Notes: generated by a model from the sequence alone, not told the origin. A DNA stretch of 64,000 bases from an uncultured Bacteroidia bacterium (GCA_902780935.1 CACZHP010000012.1:1-64000), one strand, 5' to 3'. Counted from the stretch's first letter, positions 17,931-27,322 are shown. A program made the numbers and translations.

Positions 17931-17961
17931 CAAAGATAAGAATTATTCCTCTGTCACACAA
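17931..17961 (-). promoter_or_regulatory. Internal promoter in the glycan locus
   Basis: On the minus strand TTG (17961-17959), 20 bases, then TATCTTTG (17938-17931). It lies in one of the few intergenic gaps of the locus, ahead of the DPM1-like gene. Confidence 0.6.
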
Positions 17962-17966
17962 TACCT

Positions 17967-18878
17967 TCACAGCCCGAGACGCTTCAGGTCCCTGGCAAGA
18001 GTGTCGCAGAAAACCTCGGATCCTTTGCCGTTCAGGTGATACGGATCCCTGAAGAAGGTGGAATCTTCCTTTATAGGAAGAGAACTGTAATCCAGAAACA
18101 TAGCGTCATACTTCCGAGCTAAGGCCAGAAATGTGGAGTCCAATAGTTCCTTGCTGCCCGGAACGTAATAATAACTCTTGTACATCGGAGGTACCACAAA
18201 AACTGTCCGGATGCCCTCTGATGCGTTTCGGGAGAGATACTCCTCCCATAAAGGAGTTAAGGCAACGATATCCGAGCCGAAACGCATCGGCTTACTGGAG
18301 GCCTCCGGGAATGGTGAGAGGCTGTACGAGACATATTTGAACCCCTTGGTGATATGGCTGTCAAGCCTGGAAATAAAGAGATCTAAGCCGAACTCCCGCC
18401 ATCTCCACATCGGGATGAACCTCTCCGACAGGGAAAAATGCTCAACAGGAAAAACAACCCGCCTGAAATCCTTATCAAAGAACCATGGGAAAAACTGTTC
18501 CTTGTCCGGGACACGTTTTGTGAGACTCATGGATCTCTGGTCTATGAAATTGACCATTACCTTCGGAGGACGGTTCCTGGAGCGATACAGGGAGTACATG
18601 TATGTCTGACGGTCAAACTGCGAGCCGCTGAAGCCCATGGCGTAAGTCTTGACTCCAAGAGTGCTGTCCAAATATTCTGTATTGAAAGAAAGCGTCACCA
18701 GAGAGTTGCCCAGCGCCACGACATCAGCATCCACAGTACCTCCCATGATGTCGTGCCAGACATTGAAGGGTTGCCTGTCGGAACGCTCCGCAACCATGGA
18801 ACAGCAGAAATCAATGGCAGCGAACGCCAGGAAAAAGACAGCTCCGGAGACAAGACAACGAATCAGGAACCTGCGCAT
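17967..18878 (-). CDS. SGNH-type secreted or membrane-anchored esterase/acetyltransferase-like protein
   Basis: A 303-residue protein with an N-terminal hydrophobic anchor (residues 1-25) and a periplasmic domain. ALGNSLVTLSF holds the likely catalytic Ser of the GDS-type block, and RDPYHLNGKGS near the C-terminus holds the Asp-x-x-His pair. This is the layout of AlgX/DltD-like partners of MBOAT acyltransferases. The start at 18878 is four bases after the MBOAT stop, which supports a functional pair. A paralogue lies at 22235. Confidence 0.72.
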   Translation of the reverse strand: MRRFLIRCLVSGAVFFLAFAAIDFCCSMVAERSDRQPFNVWHDIMGGTVDADVVALGNSLVTLSFNTEYLDSTLGVKTYAMGFSGSQFDRQTYMYSLYRSRNRPPKVMVNFIDQRSMSLTKRVPDKEQFFPWFFDKDFRRVVFPVEHFSLSERFIPMWRWREFGLDLFISRLDSHITKGFKYVSYSLSPFPEASSKPMRFGSDIVALTPLWEEYLSRNASEGIRTVFVVPPMYKSYYYVPGSKELLDSTFLALARKYDAMFLDYSSLPIKEDSTFFRDPYHLNGKGSEVFCDTLARDLKRLGL

Positions 18879-18882
18879 AACC

Positions 18883-20328
18883 TCAGAACTGGAAATAGAT
18901 GAACTTCGGGGAGCCATCGTCATAATACAGCAAAGTGACGAGGATGATGGCCATGTAGATCGCATAACGGACAACCGTGCTGCGCACTCCCTTCATACAG
19001 AGGCCGTGCTCTTCCCGGCGACCGATCCACTCTACAAGGAGCATGACGCAAATCCAGAACGTCCTCGAGACAAATGCCTTATCCATCAGGAACGACAGGT
19101 CTCTCAAAGAGTTCCTCTCCAACATGGTGGTAAGGAATGTCCACACCTGCGGCAGGTCGTCTGCCCTGAAGATCACCCAGCCGGCCGTCACAAGGGCAAA
19201 AGTGAGCAGAATCTGGCAGAACTCCTTGAAATTCGGCAGCAGCCGGTCGCCGGCAACGATCTCCTTGTATTTCCTGTTATTCCCGGTCAGGATCAGAGGG
19301 AGGAAGAGCAAGGCGTGGAAGGCTCCCCAGGCGAGGAAGGTCCAGTTGGCCCCGTGCCAGAATCCGCTGACAAGGAATATGACCATCGTGTTCAGCGCCA
19401 CCCTGCCCTTGGAGCGGCGGCTTCCGCCCATCGGGATATACACGTAATCCCTGAACCACGTCGTCAGAGAGATATGCCAGCGGCGCCAGAACTCAGCGAT
19501 GTCACGGCTGAAATATGGCGTGGCGAAGTTCCGCATCAGCTTGATCCCGAAGAGCTTGGCAGTTCCGATCGCGATGTCCGAATATCCGGAGAAGTCTCCG
19601 TAGATTTGGAAAGCGAAAAACATGGCAGCGGCCGCCAGCTGGACCCCGGTATGGCCCGGTATATCCCCGAAAACCTTGTCCACATAGACCCCGCACCAAT
19701 CCGCGACGACTATTTTCTTGAAATACCCCCAGAGCATCTGCCTCAGGCCATCCACCGCCTGGCCGTAGTCGAAAGTCCTCTCCCTGCCGAACTGCGGCAG
19801 GAGGTTGGTAGCCCGCTCGATGGGGCCGGCGACCAGCTGCGGGAAGAAACTCACGTAGGCGAAGAACTGTACTATGTCCCTCGTTGGCTCGATCTTGCCC
19901 CTGTACACGTCGATCGAATAGCTGAGAGCCTGGAAGGTGTAGAAACTGATTCCTACAGGGAGGATAAGATTCAGGAGGATCCCGTCCGCATTCCCGCCGA
20001 GGAAGAGGTCGGCGAAGCTCCGGGCGAAGAAATCATAGTACTTGAAGGCTCCGAGGATCCCCAGGTTCAGGATTATGTTGGCAGCGCTGATCCACCTGGC
20101 CTTCCGGCGTTCATCCCTATACTTGTGTATAAGCAGGCCGCTCCCCCAACTGCAGAATGAGGTTATAGCGATCAGAATCAAGAACTTCCAGTCCCACCAC
20201 CCGTAAAACACATAAGAAGCGGCGACAACGAACGCGTTCTGCCATTTGAGATTGCGTCCGAAAACGAACCAGTAAAGGCAGAAGACTATCGGCAGAAACG
20301 CCGCGAAAACCAAAGAATTAAACGTCAT
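18883..20328 (-). CDS. MBOAT-family O-acyltransferase (AlgI/DltB-like)
   Basis: A 481-residue polytopic membrane protein that moves an acyl group (usually acetyl) across the inner membrane for transfer to a glycan. About 10-12 hydrophobic segments are seen. The conserved histidine lies in SGFWHGANWTFLAWGAFH, and a second motif is FWRRWHISLTTWFRDYVYIPMG (split here at RWHISL). The length is normal for AlgI-like proteins. It is followed by the SGNH protein, as in alginate and teichoic-acid acylation systems. Confidence 0.93.
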   Translation of the reverse strand: MTFNSLVFAAFLPIVFCLYWFVFGRNLKWQNAFVVAASYVFYGWWDWKFLILIAITSFCSWGSGLLIHKYRDERRKARWISAANIILNLGILGAFKYYDFFARSFADLFLGGNADGILLNLILPVGISFYTFQALSYSIDVYRGKIEPTRDIVQFFAYVSFFPQLVAGPIERATNLLPQFGRERTFDYGQAVDGLRQMLWGYFKKIVVADWCGVYVDKVFGDIPGHTGVQLAAAAMFFAFQIYGDFSGYSDIAIGTAKLFGIKLMRNFATPYFSRDIAEFWRRWHISLTTWFRDYVYIPMGGSRRSKGRVALNTMVIFLVSGFWHGANWTFLAWGAFHALLFLPLILTGNNRKYKEIVAGDRLLPNFKEFCQILLTFALVTAGWVIFRADDLPQVWTFLTTMLERNSLRDLSFLMDKAFVSRTFWICVMLLVEWIGRREEHGLCMKGVRSTVVRYAIYMAIILVTLLYYDDGSPKFIYFQF

Positions 20329-20338
20329 CTACTTCACC

Positions 20339-21244
20339 TTACACTTTTAAACCAATTCTGAGCGCGGCCTTGTAGCCAACCGACTTGACAGTGTTATAAA
20401 CCTTTGCCAGCATGCTACGCATCCAAATAGCACCCAACGCGGCCCTGGACGGGTCAAGCCCTCCGGCCGCCCGTGATAACCGGTAAACCTCCCGGTTATA
20501 CAGCCATTTCCTGGTCGCCTTATTGCCGAAATGCAGGAAATAGCATCCCGGTCCCATTTCCTCCCCGTTCACTTTCCAGACATAACTGATCTTCCCCTTA
20601 AGCAGGTCGAATTCCTTGATCACCGAGTCCGGGAGAAAACAAAAGATCCTCGACCAGTCTTCCGAGGGAGGAAAATCGTATATGGAACAGACGAGAGGCA
20701 GAATCATGTCGTCTGAAGGCTTCGGATGGCCGGGCTTTTGGAACTCGTCATAATGCCTCATGATGTACATGGACAAGTCTATGAAACCATCCAGCCCAGG
20801 CGATTTCCTGACGAACCGCATCCCGCCCTGGCACGAGCATGGGGAATGCATCCTCTCCCTCAAGGGGCCTGAGCGTTCCAACTCGATCCTTCCCTCCTCC
20901 GAGTCAGGATCCAGGACCGCGCCATAAATACCATAATCTGGACTCTTGGCGACAACATCCCACAGACCGCCCAGGTCACGCAGGACCAGGCTGTCGGCAT
21001 CGATGAATATGGTCTCGTCATACGGCGCCAACTCAGGCAATCTCAACTTGTCCAGATATGAGAACATCGGGGAATCCATGACCACGACATCATCGAAATC
21101 CTCCGTGTAGTTGTTCTCCCTGTCGCAAATGATGGCGAACGGCGGGCCGCCATGGTTGTGGAACCGATAGGACATCAACAGGTTCCTTGCCATGGCATAG
21201 TACATTTCCTTACCCGTAGCTATCGTTACAAAACCTTTAGTCAT
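20339..21244 (-). CDS. GT8-like glycosyltransferase
   Basis: A 301-residue putative nucleotide-sugar transferase. GFVTIATGKEMYYAMARN at the start and YDETIFIDADSLVLRDL with a DAD metal motif at residues 82-84 indicate a GT-A fold like glycogenin/GT8 enzymes. A late HFGNKATRKW segment may match the family's C-terminal HxxGxxKPW element. It is a paralogue of the protein at 27320 (same opening and same DETIFIDAD block). The ORF lies 10 bases upstream of the MBOAT gene in transcription order. Confidence 0.75.
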   Translation of the reverse strand: MTKGFVTIATGKEMYYAMARNLLMSYRFHNHGGPPFAIICDRENNYTEDFDDVVVMDSPMFSYLDKLRLPELAPYDETIFIDADSLVLRDLGGLWDVVAKSPDYGIYGAVLDPDSEEGRIELERSGPLRERMHSPCSCQGGMRFVRKSPGLDGFIDLSMYIMRHYDEFQKPGHPKPSDDMILPLVCSIYDFPPSEDWSRIFCFLPDSVIKEFDLLKGKISYVWKVNGEEMGPGCYFLHFGNKATRKWLYNREVYRLSRAAGGLDPSRAALGAIWMRSMLAKVYNTVKSVGYKAALRIGLKV

Positions 21245-21262
21245 AGCGAATTGATAAAAGTG

Positions 21263-22231
21263 TCACTTATGCGTCAAGCTTCTTATGAACGATATGGATA
21301 TGTTCGGATTGAACCCAGCCTTGAACCCGGCATAGTCAGGGCAAGAAAGGACAGATTCCATCAAAAACAGATCGACCGGGGCATAGAGATCCTTATGGCG
21401 CAGGACCTCAGGGGCGATCTCGGCAAAGAAGGCCTTCGCGGAATCGAATTTCCCGGCCGTGTCAAGGATCACAGTGCCGCCATAGAACAGCCTGAGGCCT
21501 TCGGTCGGCAGCCCATGGGACTTCCGCTCTTCATGGAGAGCCTTGAAACTCATTATGTTATCGAAACAAAGGTCTTTCTGGTGGAGGAGCGACTCAGGGC
21601 GCTGGAGATAGTGATAGTACGGCCCCCGGAACACAAAACCTTTCTCCAGGTACGAACCGGCAAGTCCGGTGAAGAATATGTCTTCGGTACCATTGCGCAC
21701 GAATGGACCGGGAAAACGGATATTGTTCTCATCCAAGAACTTCCGCCGGAACAACCTCGCCCAGACAACGGGCGGGAACTTGTTCTGTATCACATCCATG
21801 GGGTAATAGCCCGGCTCATCCCCTACAAATCCGAACCGGCTGCTGAGCGCCCGCTTGCCCGCCTCGGGGAATTCCTCGATATAGTTGGAGTTCACTATTA
21901 TGTCCTCCCCGGTCTCAACGGCTTTCGCCAGCATCGCCTCAAGGTAGTCAGGATCAAGCCAGTCGTCGGAATCGATGAAGTAAACATATTCTCCGGATGC
22001 GGCTTCAAGTCCGGCATTCCTGGCGGCCGAGACACCACGGTTCTCCGGGAAACGGATAACCTTCAAGCGGGGATCGCTGAAACCGGACAGGACCTCAAGG
22101 GAGTTGTCCCCTGAGTGGTCATCCACGCATATGGCTTCCAGGTCAGTAAGCGTCTGGCCAAGGACTGACTCCACGCATTTACCTATGAAGGCCGCGGCGT
22201 TGAAAACAGGTATTATTACAGAAACCGTCAC
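21263..22231 (-). CDS. Family 2 glycosyltransferase
   Basis: A 322-residue paralogue of the GT2 enzymes at 8424 and 25819. It has SVIIPVFNAAAFIGKCVES, VDDHSGDNS and IDSDDWLDPDYLEAMLAK. The start is GTG; there is no ATG near. It begins 3 bases after the SGNH gene stop at 22235. Donor and acceptor unknown. Confidence 0.9.
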   Translation of the reverse strand: MTVSVIIPVFNAAAFIGKCVESVLGQTLTDLEAICVDDHSGDNSLEVLSGFSDPRLKVIRFPENRGVSAARNAGLEAASGEYVYFIDSDDWLDPDYLEAMLAKAVETGEDIIVNSNYIEEFPEAGKRALSSRFGFVGDEPGYYPMDVIQNKFPPVVWARLFRRKFLDENNIRFPGPFVRNGTEDIFFTGLAGSYLEKGFVFRGPYYHYLQRPESLLHQKDLCFDNIMSFKALHEERKSHGLPTEGLRLFYGGTVILDTAGKFDSAKAFFAEIAPEVLRHKDLYAPVDLFLMESVLSCPDYAGFKAGFNPNISISFIRSLTHK

Positions 22232-22234
22232 AAT

Positions 22235-23152
22235 CTAATCCTTTATTATTCCGAGTGATATCAAGTCATTCGCAAGTGAGTCCGAGAACACCACGGCTCC
22301 TCTCTGATTCAAGTGGACAGAGTCTAAGAACAAGGTCGAATCCTCGTAAACCGGCCTTTGGAGATAATCCAGGAAAGGGATCCCGTATTCCTCTGCTATG
22401 GACCCGAAGCGGTCCCTGGTTGTGGCCAAGGTGGAATCTTTGAACGAGAGACTTCCGCAGATAGGAGCCTGGACGAGGACTACCTTTATCCCGTCGTTGA
22501 GCAAATCAGAGAGATATGTCCGGAATTTCTCTTCTCTGACATGATTCTCAAAGAAATCAAAAGAAGTCTCATTATATCGGCTAAAGGTGCTAGGGTTGAA
22601 AGTTAAAAAGCCCCTGATAGGTTTTCTGTCAGAAACATTATCGCCGAACAAATCATCATGATGATAACGGAGAAAAGGGAAAGATTTACGGGCAAAGTAC
22701 CTGGGTTCAAGTTTGAAAGCATCTTTCAAGAAAGCCGTGTTCCACATCCATGGTAGAAGCTGGCTCTCATAATACTTCATGACCGGAAGAAAAAACCAAC
22801 AATCGACAAGCTGGACCACCACCGAAGGCTTGTCATTAAATCTGCGATACATGTCATACCGCAATTTCTCTATACTGAAATGTTGCCCTGAGACTCCGAT
22901 GGAATAAGAAAAAAGACCGGTAATACTATCAATAACAGGTGGGCAACAATCCGTATTAGCTCTTGAATCACCGCATATCAGCAACTCTGCTGATGCCTTG
23001 CCTTCCATAACATCTCTCCAAATCACCATATTCAAACCGGAGGAATCACGCAATCGCTTGGAAATAAAGAAATCCAAGGCCAAAGAAATAATCAATAGCC
23101 CGGACAGGAACACCAAGACATCTTTCAGAAACCTTTCCACTACATTTTCCAA
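22235..23152 (-). CDS. Second SGNH-type anchored protein
   Basis: A 305-residue protein with an N-terminal membrane anchor, the block LLICGDSRANTD (catalytic Ser in GDSR) and a C-terminal LDSVHLNQRGA (Asp and His). It is a paralogue of the protein at 17967, but here no MBOAT gene is adjacent. No ATG is available at the start. TTG at 23152 and GTG at 23140 are both in frame; the GTG would just touch the stop of the gene before it and has GGAAAA upstream. Confidence 0.68.
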   Translation of the reverse strand: MENVVERFLKDVLVFLSGLLIISLALDFFISKRLRDSSGLNMVIWRDVMEGKASAELLICGDSRANTDCCPPVIDSITGLFSYSIGVSGQHFSIEKLRYDMYRRFNDKPSVVVQLVDCWFFLPVMKYYESQLLPWMWNTAFLKDAFKLEPRYFARKSFPFLRYHHDDLFGDNVSDRKPIRGFLTFNPSTFSRYNETSFDFFENHVREEKFRTYLSDLLNDGIKVVLVQAPICGSLSFKDSTLATTRDRFGSIAEEYGIPFLDYLQRPVYEDSTLFLDSVHLNQRGAVVFSDSLANDLISLGIIKD

Positions 23153-24702
23153 TGGCTCAAATCCTCAGACAACCTCACCACAAGGGTGTCACGAACCATT
23201 TTCGCACAGCCAGGCGAAGGGAAAGATGGCATCGCAAGGACTTCATCCATCTTCGCGTAGCGCGAGGAAACATTCTGGTACATGAAGTTGAGAGGGTAGC
23301 CGAGAACAAAATGGAAATAATCAGCGTAGGACTCGGGATAAGTCATGCTGAAAGTGTTATAATCCATGAGAGTGTGAAGGCTGGGGTAGCCATATCTAAA
23401 TTGCCTGACGCTGGATTTGTTGAGGTCGCCGACCAGGACGACACTTGTTTCCCCCGGCTTGTACCCTTCCACGCTCTCGATGGTTCCCAGCAGCCTGGTC
23501 ATCACCGACAGGGTGGCCTGCGCCTCCAGGTTTTTCCTGAGATATAGAGTATTCGCGAACACTACATTGCCCCAGACTATGAAGGACAAGGCCGCCACGG
23601 TAATGCCACGAGCCACTGAAGAAGAGCGCCGCATCTCCGCCAGGGCCAGGACACCGCCATACAGGACGGTATAGGAGAAGATCATCAGCGTGTGAACCAT
23701 TCCTCCGGTTAAGATGTACACGAAGTTGGCCCCAAATGGCAAGAGAAGCAAAAGCCACGCGGCCATGAGTTTCCTCTTAACCGGAGCGTCAGCCCTGAAC
23801 AGATAATACAAAACGCAAGCTAGAGCCGTCAGATTGGCGAAACCCCTGAATCTGAGAAGCCGTGTCTCAAGCCTGACGAACGATTTTGAGAACGACTCAT
23901 AAAGGCCAGCGAACAATTTCGGAATATCCGCCAGTCTCAAGCGAGTCATCTTGTCAAGGCTGTTATAATCTCCGTTGGAAGGCAACTGCGAAAGGTCAAG
24001 TCCATAAAAGAGTTTTATGAACAGGACGTATCCTACGAAATAAACCGCGGCACCCACAAGAAAGAACAAGATAATTCTACCCTTGTTTTTCCACACTTTC
24101 CCATAGTCAGGTTCGGTCAGCAGTTCCAGTAGAAGACGCAGAAGTATCAGTGTCACCACCACTTGTGCGTAAGCTTGATACAAGGCCAGCGAACAGGCCA
24201 GGAACAGCGCGGCCAAGACCCATCCCCACTTGCGGTCACACTCAAGCAACACATAGACCGAAAGAGTCGCGAACATCAAAGCCAGGATATGGAGATCCGT
24301 TGCGGTTAATACCGATGCAAAAAGGGATATGAGGACTGGGCTTGTGGCTGACAAGGCACAGAACATAATGACGTGGAGAGGCTTTTTGATACGCAAAATC
24401 CTCACCATCAAGATGTTCGCAACAATTAGGAAAGCTGCCGCAAACAAAGCTATCAGGAAAGGCGCTCCGAATCTCCCCCTGAAAAGCAGATATACAGGAG
24501 CCAGGTACCGGCCAAGATACGCCTGCCAGTTGGCATCATACTGCAAAACCTTGAGTGAATCGTGGTTGAAACCGGTATTGAACCAACGGAAGGCATGGGC
24601 AGCAGTGAGAAACACGGCGGTCCATATCGCCACTATCCGGTTCCTTTTATCCCCCGGCTTTATGAGATTGTCAAAGAAAGAGATGATAGCTTGTCTGTCC
24701 AT
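23140..24702 (-). CDS. Polytopic glucosyltransferase-like membrane protein (GtrII-like)
   Basis: About 520 residues with 10 or more hydrophobic segments. The first periplasmic loop has TGFNHDSLKVLQYDANWQ followed by RYLAPVYLLF, which resembles serotype-converting GtrII-type glucosyltransferases. These add side-branch sugars to the polymer from a lipid-linked donor in the periplasm. The ATG at 24702 starts one base after the stop of the kinase-like gene. A TTG six codons earlier is less likely. Confidence 0.7.
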   Translation of the reverse strand: MDRQAIISFFDNLIKPGDKRNRIVAIWTAVFLTAAHAFRWFNTGFNHDSLKVLQYDANWQAYLGRYLAPVYLLFRGRFGAPFLIALFAAAFLIVANILMVRILRIKKPLHVIMFCALSATSPVLISLFASVLTATDLHILALMFATLSVYVLLECDRKWGWVLAALFLACSLALYQAYAQVVVTLILLRLLLELLTEPDYGKVWKNKGRIILFFLVGAAVYFVGYVLFIKLFYGLDLSQLPSNGDYNSLDKMTRLRLADIPKLFAGLYESFSKSFVRLETRLLRFRGFANLTALACVLYYLFRADAPVKRKLMAAWLLLLLPFGANFVYILTGGMVHTLMIFSYTVLYGGVLALAEMRRSSSVARGITVAALSFIVWGNVVFANTLYLRKNLEAQATLSVMTRLLGTIESVEGYKPGETSVVLVGDLNKSSVRQFRYGYPSLHTLMDYNTFSMTYPESYADYFHFVLGYPLNFMYQNVSSRYAKMDEVLAMPSFPSPGCAKMVRDTLVVRLSEDLSHWKM

Positions 24703-24703
24703 A

Positions 24704-25822
24704 TCAGATTTCCCGGACAAGTGACCTCAGACAATCAGCGTTGCGGAAAATGTCGGGAGTCAGGATGATCTTGTAAAAATCCAGGGAGCTGAGCGAGCGT
24801 ATGACCCAGAGCATGAACTCCTGGTCGGTCTGCCTCTGCTTCAAGCCGGCGCACCACATCTGGAACAGGGTCGAGTGCGCCATATGGGTTATCGCTCGGT
24901 TCTTCTCGGCCGGGTCGCACAACTCGAACCTTGGCTCTGAGGCTTCCGGGGATATCTCCGGGAAAACACAGGCCCTGACCGGATAACGCCATCTGACCTG
25001 ATCTCGGAAATCCGTTATGTCGAACAGGTATTTCCCCTTGAAAGGTCCGACCCCCATGAACTTCGCTTTGCCCAGACCGTCGTACAACTTGTCGTACATA
25101 AAGGGCGACAGGGTGACCATCGAATAAATGGGAGACGCCGCGAGGCCTTCCTGGCCCCGCTCGAGAATGAGATAATCCTCCGAGACGAAGTCAAAGCCCT
25201 TGAGCATGGCGGTGACGGCGAGCGTGGACTTTCCCTTCTGTCCCCGGGCGCACAGCAGCAGGCCTTTCCCATCCAGACCTATGCATGCCCCGTGGACAAG
25301 TCTCGCCGAAGGGTCGTCGTTCAATATCCTGAAAAGCATCTGGACGAAAAGATGGCCTTCGGAAATCCACTTCTCAGGCTCATAAGAAGCGGTCCCGTAA
25401 TAATATTCGTTTCCGGATGCGAGATAGACGGTCCCGCCCTCCATGTTGACTTGTCCGGAAGGGTATCTTTCCGAGATCGCCTTACTCTCATCGATGTCAC
25501 GATGGACCTTGAACACGACATATTCTTCCTCCTCCCCGATGATCTTCCCGCAGCCGACCATATTCTGGGCAAAACCCCTGACATCCGGCTCCTTCCACAA
25601 ATAAATCGTGGCATCCGGATTATCGGTCCGGGATGTGATGACCCATCCCAACTCCCTCCGGATCAGTTTCCAGGCGTCGGGATCCCCGATGACGACACGG
25701 ACGGTTTTCCGTCCGGCAAGGTCGAGATAGCATTCGTCCTCCCCGGACAGGCCGCTGGTTATCCGCCCTCGCAGACCGTCCAGGATACATCTCCAGTTCT
25801 CTATAGCAAAATCCTCTGTCAT
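24704..25822 (-). CDS. HPr-kinase-like protein (HprK C-domain fold)
   Basis: A 372-residue soluble protein. Residues about 170-300 resemble the HPr serine kinase/phosphorylase catalytic domain. ARLVHGACIGLDGKGLLLCA leads into a P-loop RGQKGKST (193-200), then DFVSEDYLIL at the place of the catalytic acidic pair. The N-terminal 160 residues are unlike HprK and show no family I know. HprK-like kinases of this kind occur with PqqD-like proteins in lasso-peptide and other RiPP loci. Here the PqqD-like gene is two genes upstream (26860). Overlaps the GT2 gene by ATGA. Its substrate is unknown; it is not expected to act on HPr. Confidence 0.72.
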   Translation of the reverse strand: MTEDFAIENWRCILDGLRGRITSGLSGEDECYLDLAGRKTVRVVIGDPDAWKLIRRELGWVITSRTDNPDATIYLWKEPDVRGFAQNMVGCGKIIGEEEEYVVFKVHRDIDESKAISERYPSGQVNMEGGTVYLASGNEYYYGTASYEPEKWISEGHLFVQMLFRILNDDPSARLVHGACIGLDGKGLLLCARGQKGKSTLAVTAMLKGFDFVSEDYLILERGQEGLAASPIYSMVTLSPFMYDKLYDGLGKAKFMGVGPFKGKYLFDITDFRDQVRWRYPVRACVFPEISPEASEPRFELCDPAEKNRAITHMAHSTLFQMWCAGLKQRQTDQEFMLWVIRSLSSLDFYKIILTPDIFRNADCLRSLVREI

Positions 25823-26853
25823 ACCTTGTCTTTAATCCACCATGATCCGTCAAGAATTTCCTCAATCTTCGGATAATACCCATCCCGGCATACCCTGGCT
25901 ATCATCTTGAGATGTGGCATTTTCCCATAACGGGCGGTGAAAGACCCATAATCCGGACTGGTTACGAAAGCCTTCATCATATAAGCGTCCATTGCTCCGT
26001 AGAGCATCGGGCAGGCGCGCACATCCCCCTCTACATCCTCGAAGAAACCCTTCAGGAAAGAGAACCGCTCCGGTGTGTCCACAACGAGCTTTTCCAATGT
26101 GTAATAGCGCCTTGCAGCCTGTGGAGGGATATTCCTTCTGTGAAGCTCATCCAGGAATATCCTGAAATTCTCAAAGTGGCGGAAGACCGCGTCAGGTTGC
26201 CTGACCAGCGATCCCTCCCTTTGGTAATAGTGATAGAACGGCCCGTTGAAGATGTAGCTCCGTTCCTGAAGGATCTCAGCCATGGCCGTGAAATAGTTAT
26301 CCTCCACTCCGCCTTTCAGGAGAGGCGAACGGATGCCCTGGTCTTTAATGTATTGAAGCCTGTACAAACGGCACCACACCGTAGGGAAGAAGCTGGACTG
26401 CACCGTCACCGGCTTGTAATATCCGGCCTCCTCGTGGACGAATCCGAACCGTCCGCAATGACGGCGCTTGGAAGGATCGTCATACTCCAGGTACCAGTTG
26501 CCGTTGATGACCACATCCTGTCCGGTTCGCTCTGCCGCCGAGAACATCGCCTCAAGGTAGTCAGGGTCGATCCAGTCGTCAGAATCCATGTAATAGAGGT
26601 ACTTCCCCTGAGCCTGGTCGATGGCGAGATTCCGGGCATACGGGACGCCATGGTTCTCCGGAAGGGTGATCACCCTGATCCTCCCATCCTCCGCCGCACA
26701 GCTTCTAAGCAGCTCAGGGGTCCCGTCAGTCGAGCCATCATCAACGCATAATATTTCCAAATCACGGAAAGTCTGCCGCAGCACCGAGTCAAGGCAGCGG
26801 GAAAGATATTTCTCTGTGTTGTAAACCGGTATTACTACCGATATAGCAGCCAT
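25819..26853 (-). CDS. Family 2 glycosyltransferase
   Basis: A 344-residue paralogue of the GT2 proteins at 8424 and 21263. SVVIPVYNTEKYLSRCLDS, VDDGSTDGT and MDSDDWIDPDYLEAMFSA are clear. It lies between the PqqD-like gene (6-base gap) and the kinase-like gene (ATGA overlap), so all three are translated from one mRNA. Confidence 0.92.
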   Translation of the reverse strand: MAAISVVIPVYNTEKYLSRCLDSVLRQTFRDLEILCVDDGSTDGTPELLRSCAAEDGRIRVITLPENHGVPYARNLAIDQAQGKYLYYMDSDDWIDPDYLEAMFSAAERTGQDVVINGNWYLEYDDPSKRRHCGRFGFVHEEAGYYKPVTVQSSFFPTVWCRLYRLQYIKDQGIRSPLLKGGVEDNYFTAMAEILQERSYIFNGPFYHYYQREGSLVRQPDAVFRHFENFRIFLDELHRRNIPPQAARRYYTLEKLVVDTPERFSFLKGFFEDVEGDVRACPMLYGAMDAYMMKAFVTSPDYGSFTARYGKMPHLKMIARVCRDGYYPKIEEILDGSWWIKDKV

Positions 26854-26859
26854 AGGATA

Positions 26860-27282
26860 TTATTCTGGTTTCCAGCCTTCGTCGACATCCACCTCATGGA
26901 TCGGGTCGGCGAAAAGGAGCTCCTGGACATCTTTGTACTCATTACAAAGCGGCACGAAATCGTCCTTCCTGGCGATCTCGGGATCAATCACAGCCGTCCT
27001 CGGCTCTTTCCCTTCCACAGGAATAACTATCTCGAATCCGACCAGAGAGGAGATGAATGTCTCGAAAAGACTCTCGAACTGATCGGGGACTCCCGGGATG
27101 GCTTTTACCGCGGAAAGGATCTCCCCGGTTGATGAACCTTCCTGGAGATTCTCGTAGATGGCGGTCCCGAATTCGTTAAAGCCATAATAAATACCTGTGG
27201 TTGAATTGATTATAATAGCCGTTCCATCGGTTATGTCCGCAAACATCCTCGCCTCGTCAAGCTGATAATTACGAGATTCCAT
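26860..27282 (-). CDS. PqqD-like (RRE-fold) protein with acidic C-terminal tail
   Basis: A 140-residue protein. Residues 12-90 fit the PqqD winged-helix pattern: TAIIINSTTGIYYGFNEFGT, then IYENLQEG, EILSAV and a helix ending VGFEIVIP. PqqD domains bind leader peptides and present them to modifying enzymes. The 45-residue extension (EYKDVQELLFADPIHEVDV, then DEGWKPE) is acidic and looks like an unstructured peptide rather than part of the fold. No radical SAM or peptide cyclase gene is close. A promoter-like -7 element at 27315-27322 suggests some independent expression. Confidence 0.75.
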   Translation of the reverse strand: MESRNYQLDEARMFADITDGTAIIINSTTGIYYGFNEFGTAIYENLQEGSSTGEILSAVKAIPGVPDQFESLFETFISSLVGFEIVIPVEGKEPRTAVIDPEIARKDDFVPLCNEYKDVQELLFADPIHEVDVDEGWKPE

Positions 27283-27314
27283 AAGTATTGTATATCGTTT
27301 TATTCATTAAAATG

Positions 27315-27322
27315 CAAAATTA
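27315..27322 (-). promoter_or_regulatory. Possible promoter -7 element before the PqqD-like gene
   Basis: TAATTTTG on the minus strand overlaps the stop codon of the GT8-like gene. A TTG at 27349-27347 is the nearest -33 candidate, with a rather long spacer of 24. The leader to the ATG would be about 28 AT-rich bases. Confidence 0.35.

Noticed and set aside
18649..20160. 503-codon plus-strand frame opposite the MBOAT gene
   Set aside because: Antisense to a certain MBOAT protein; charged low-complexity product without domains.
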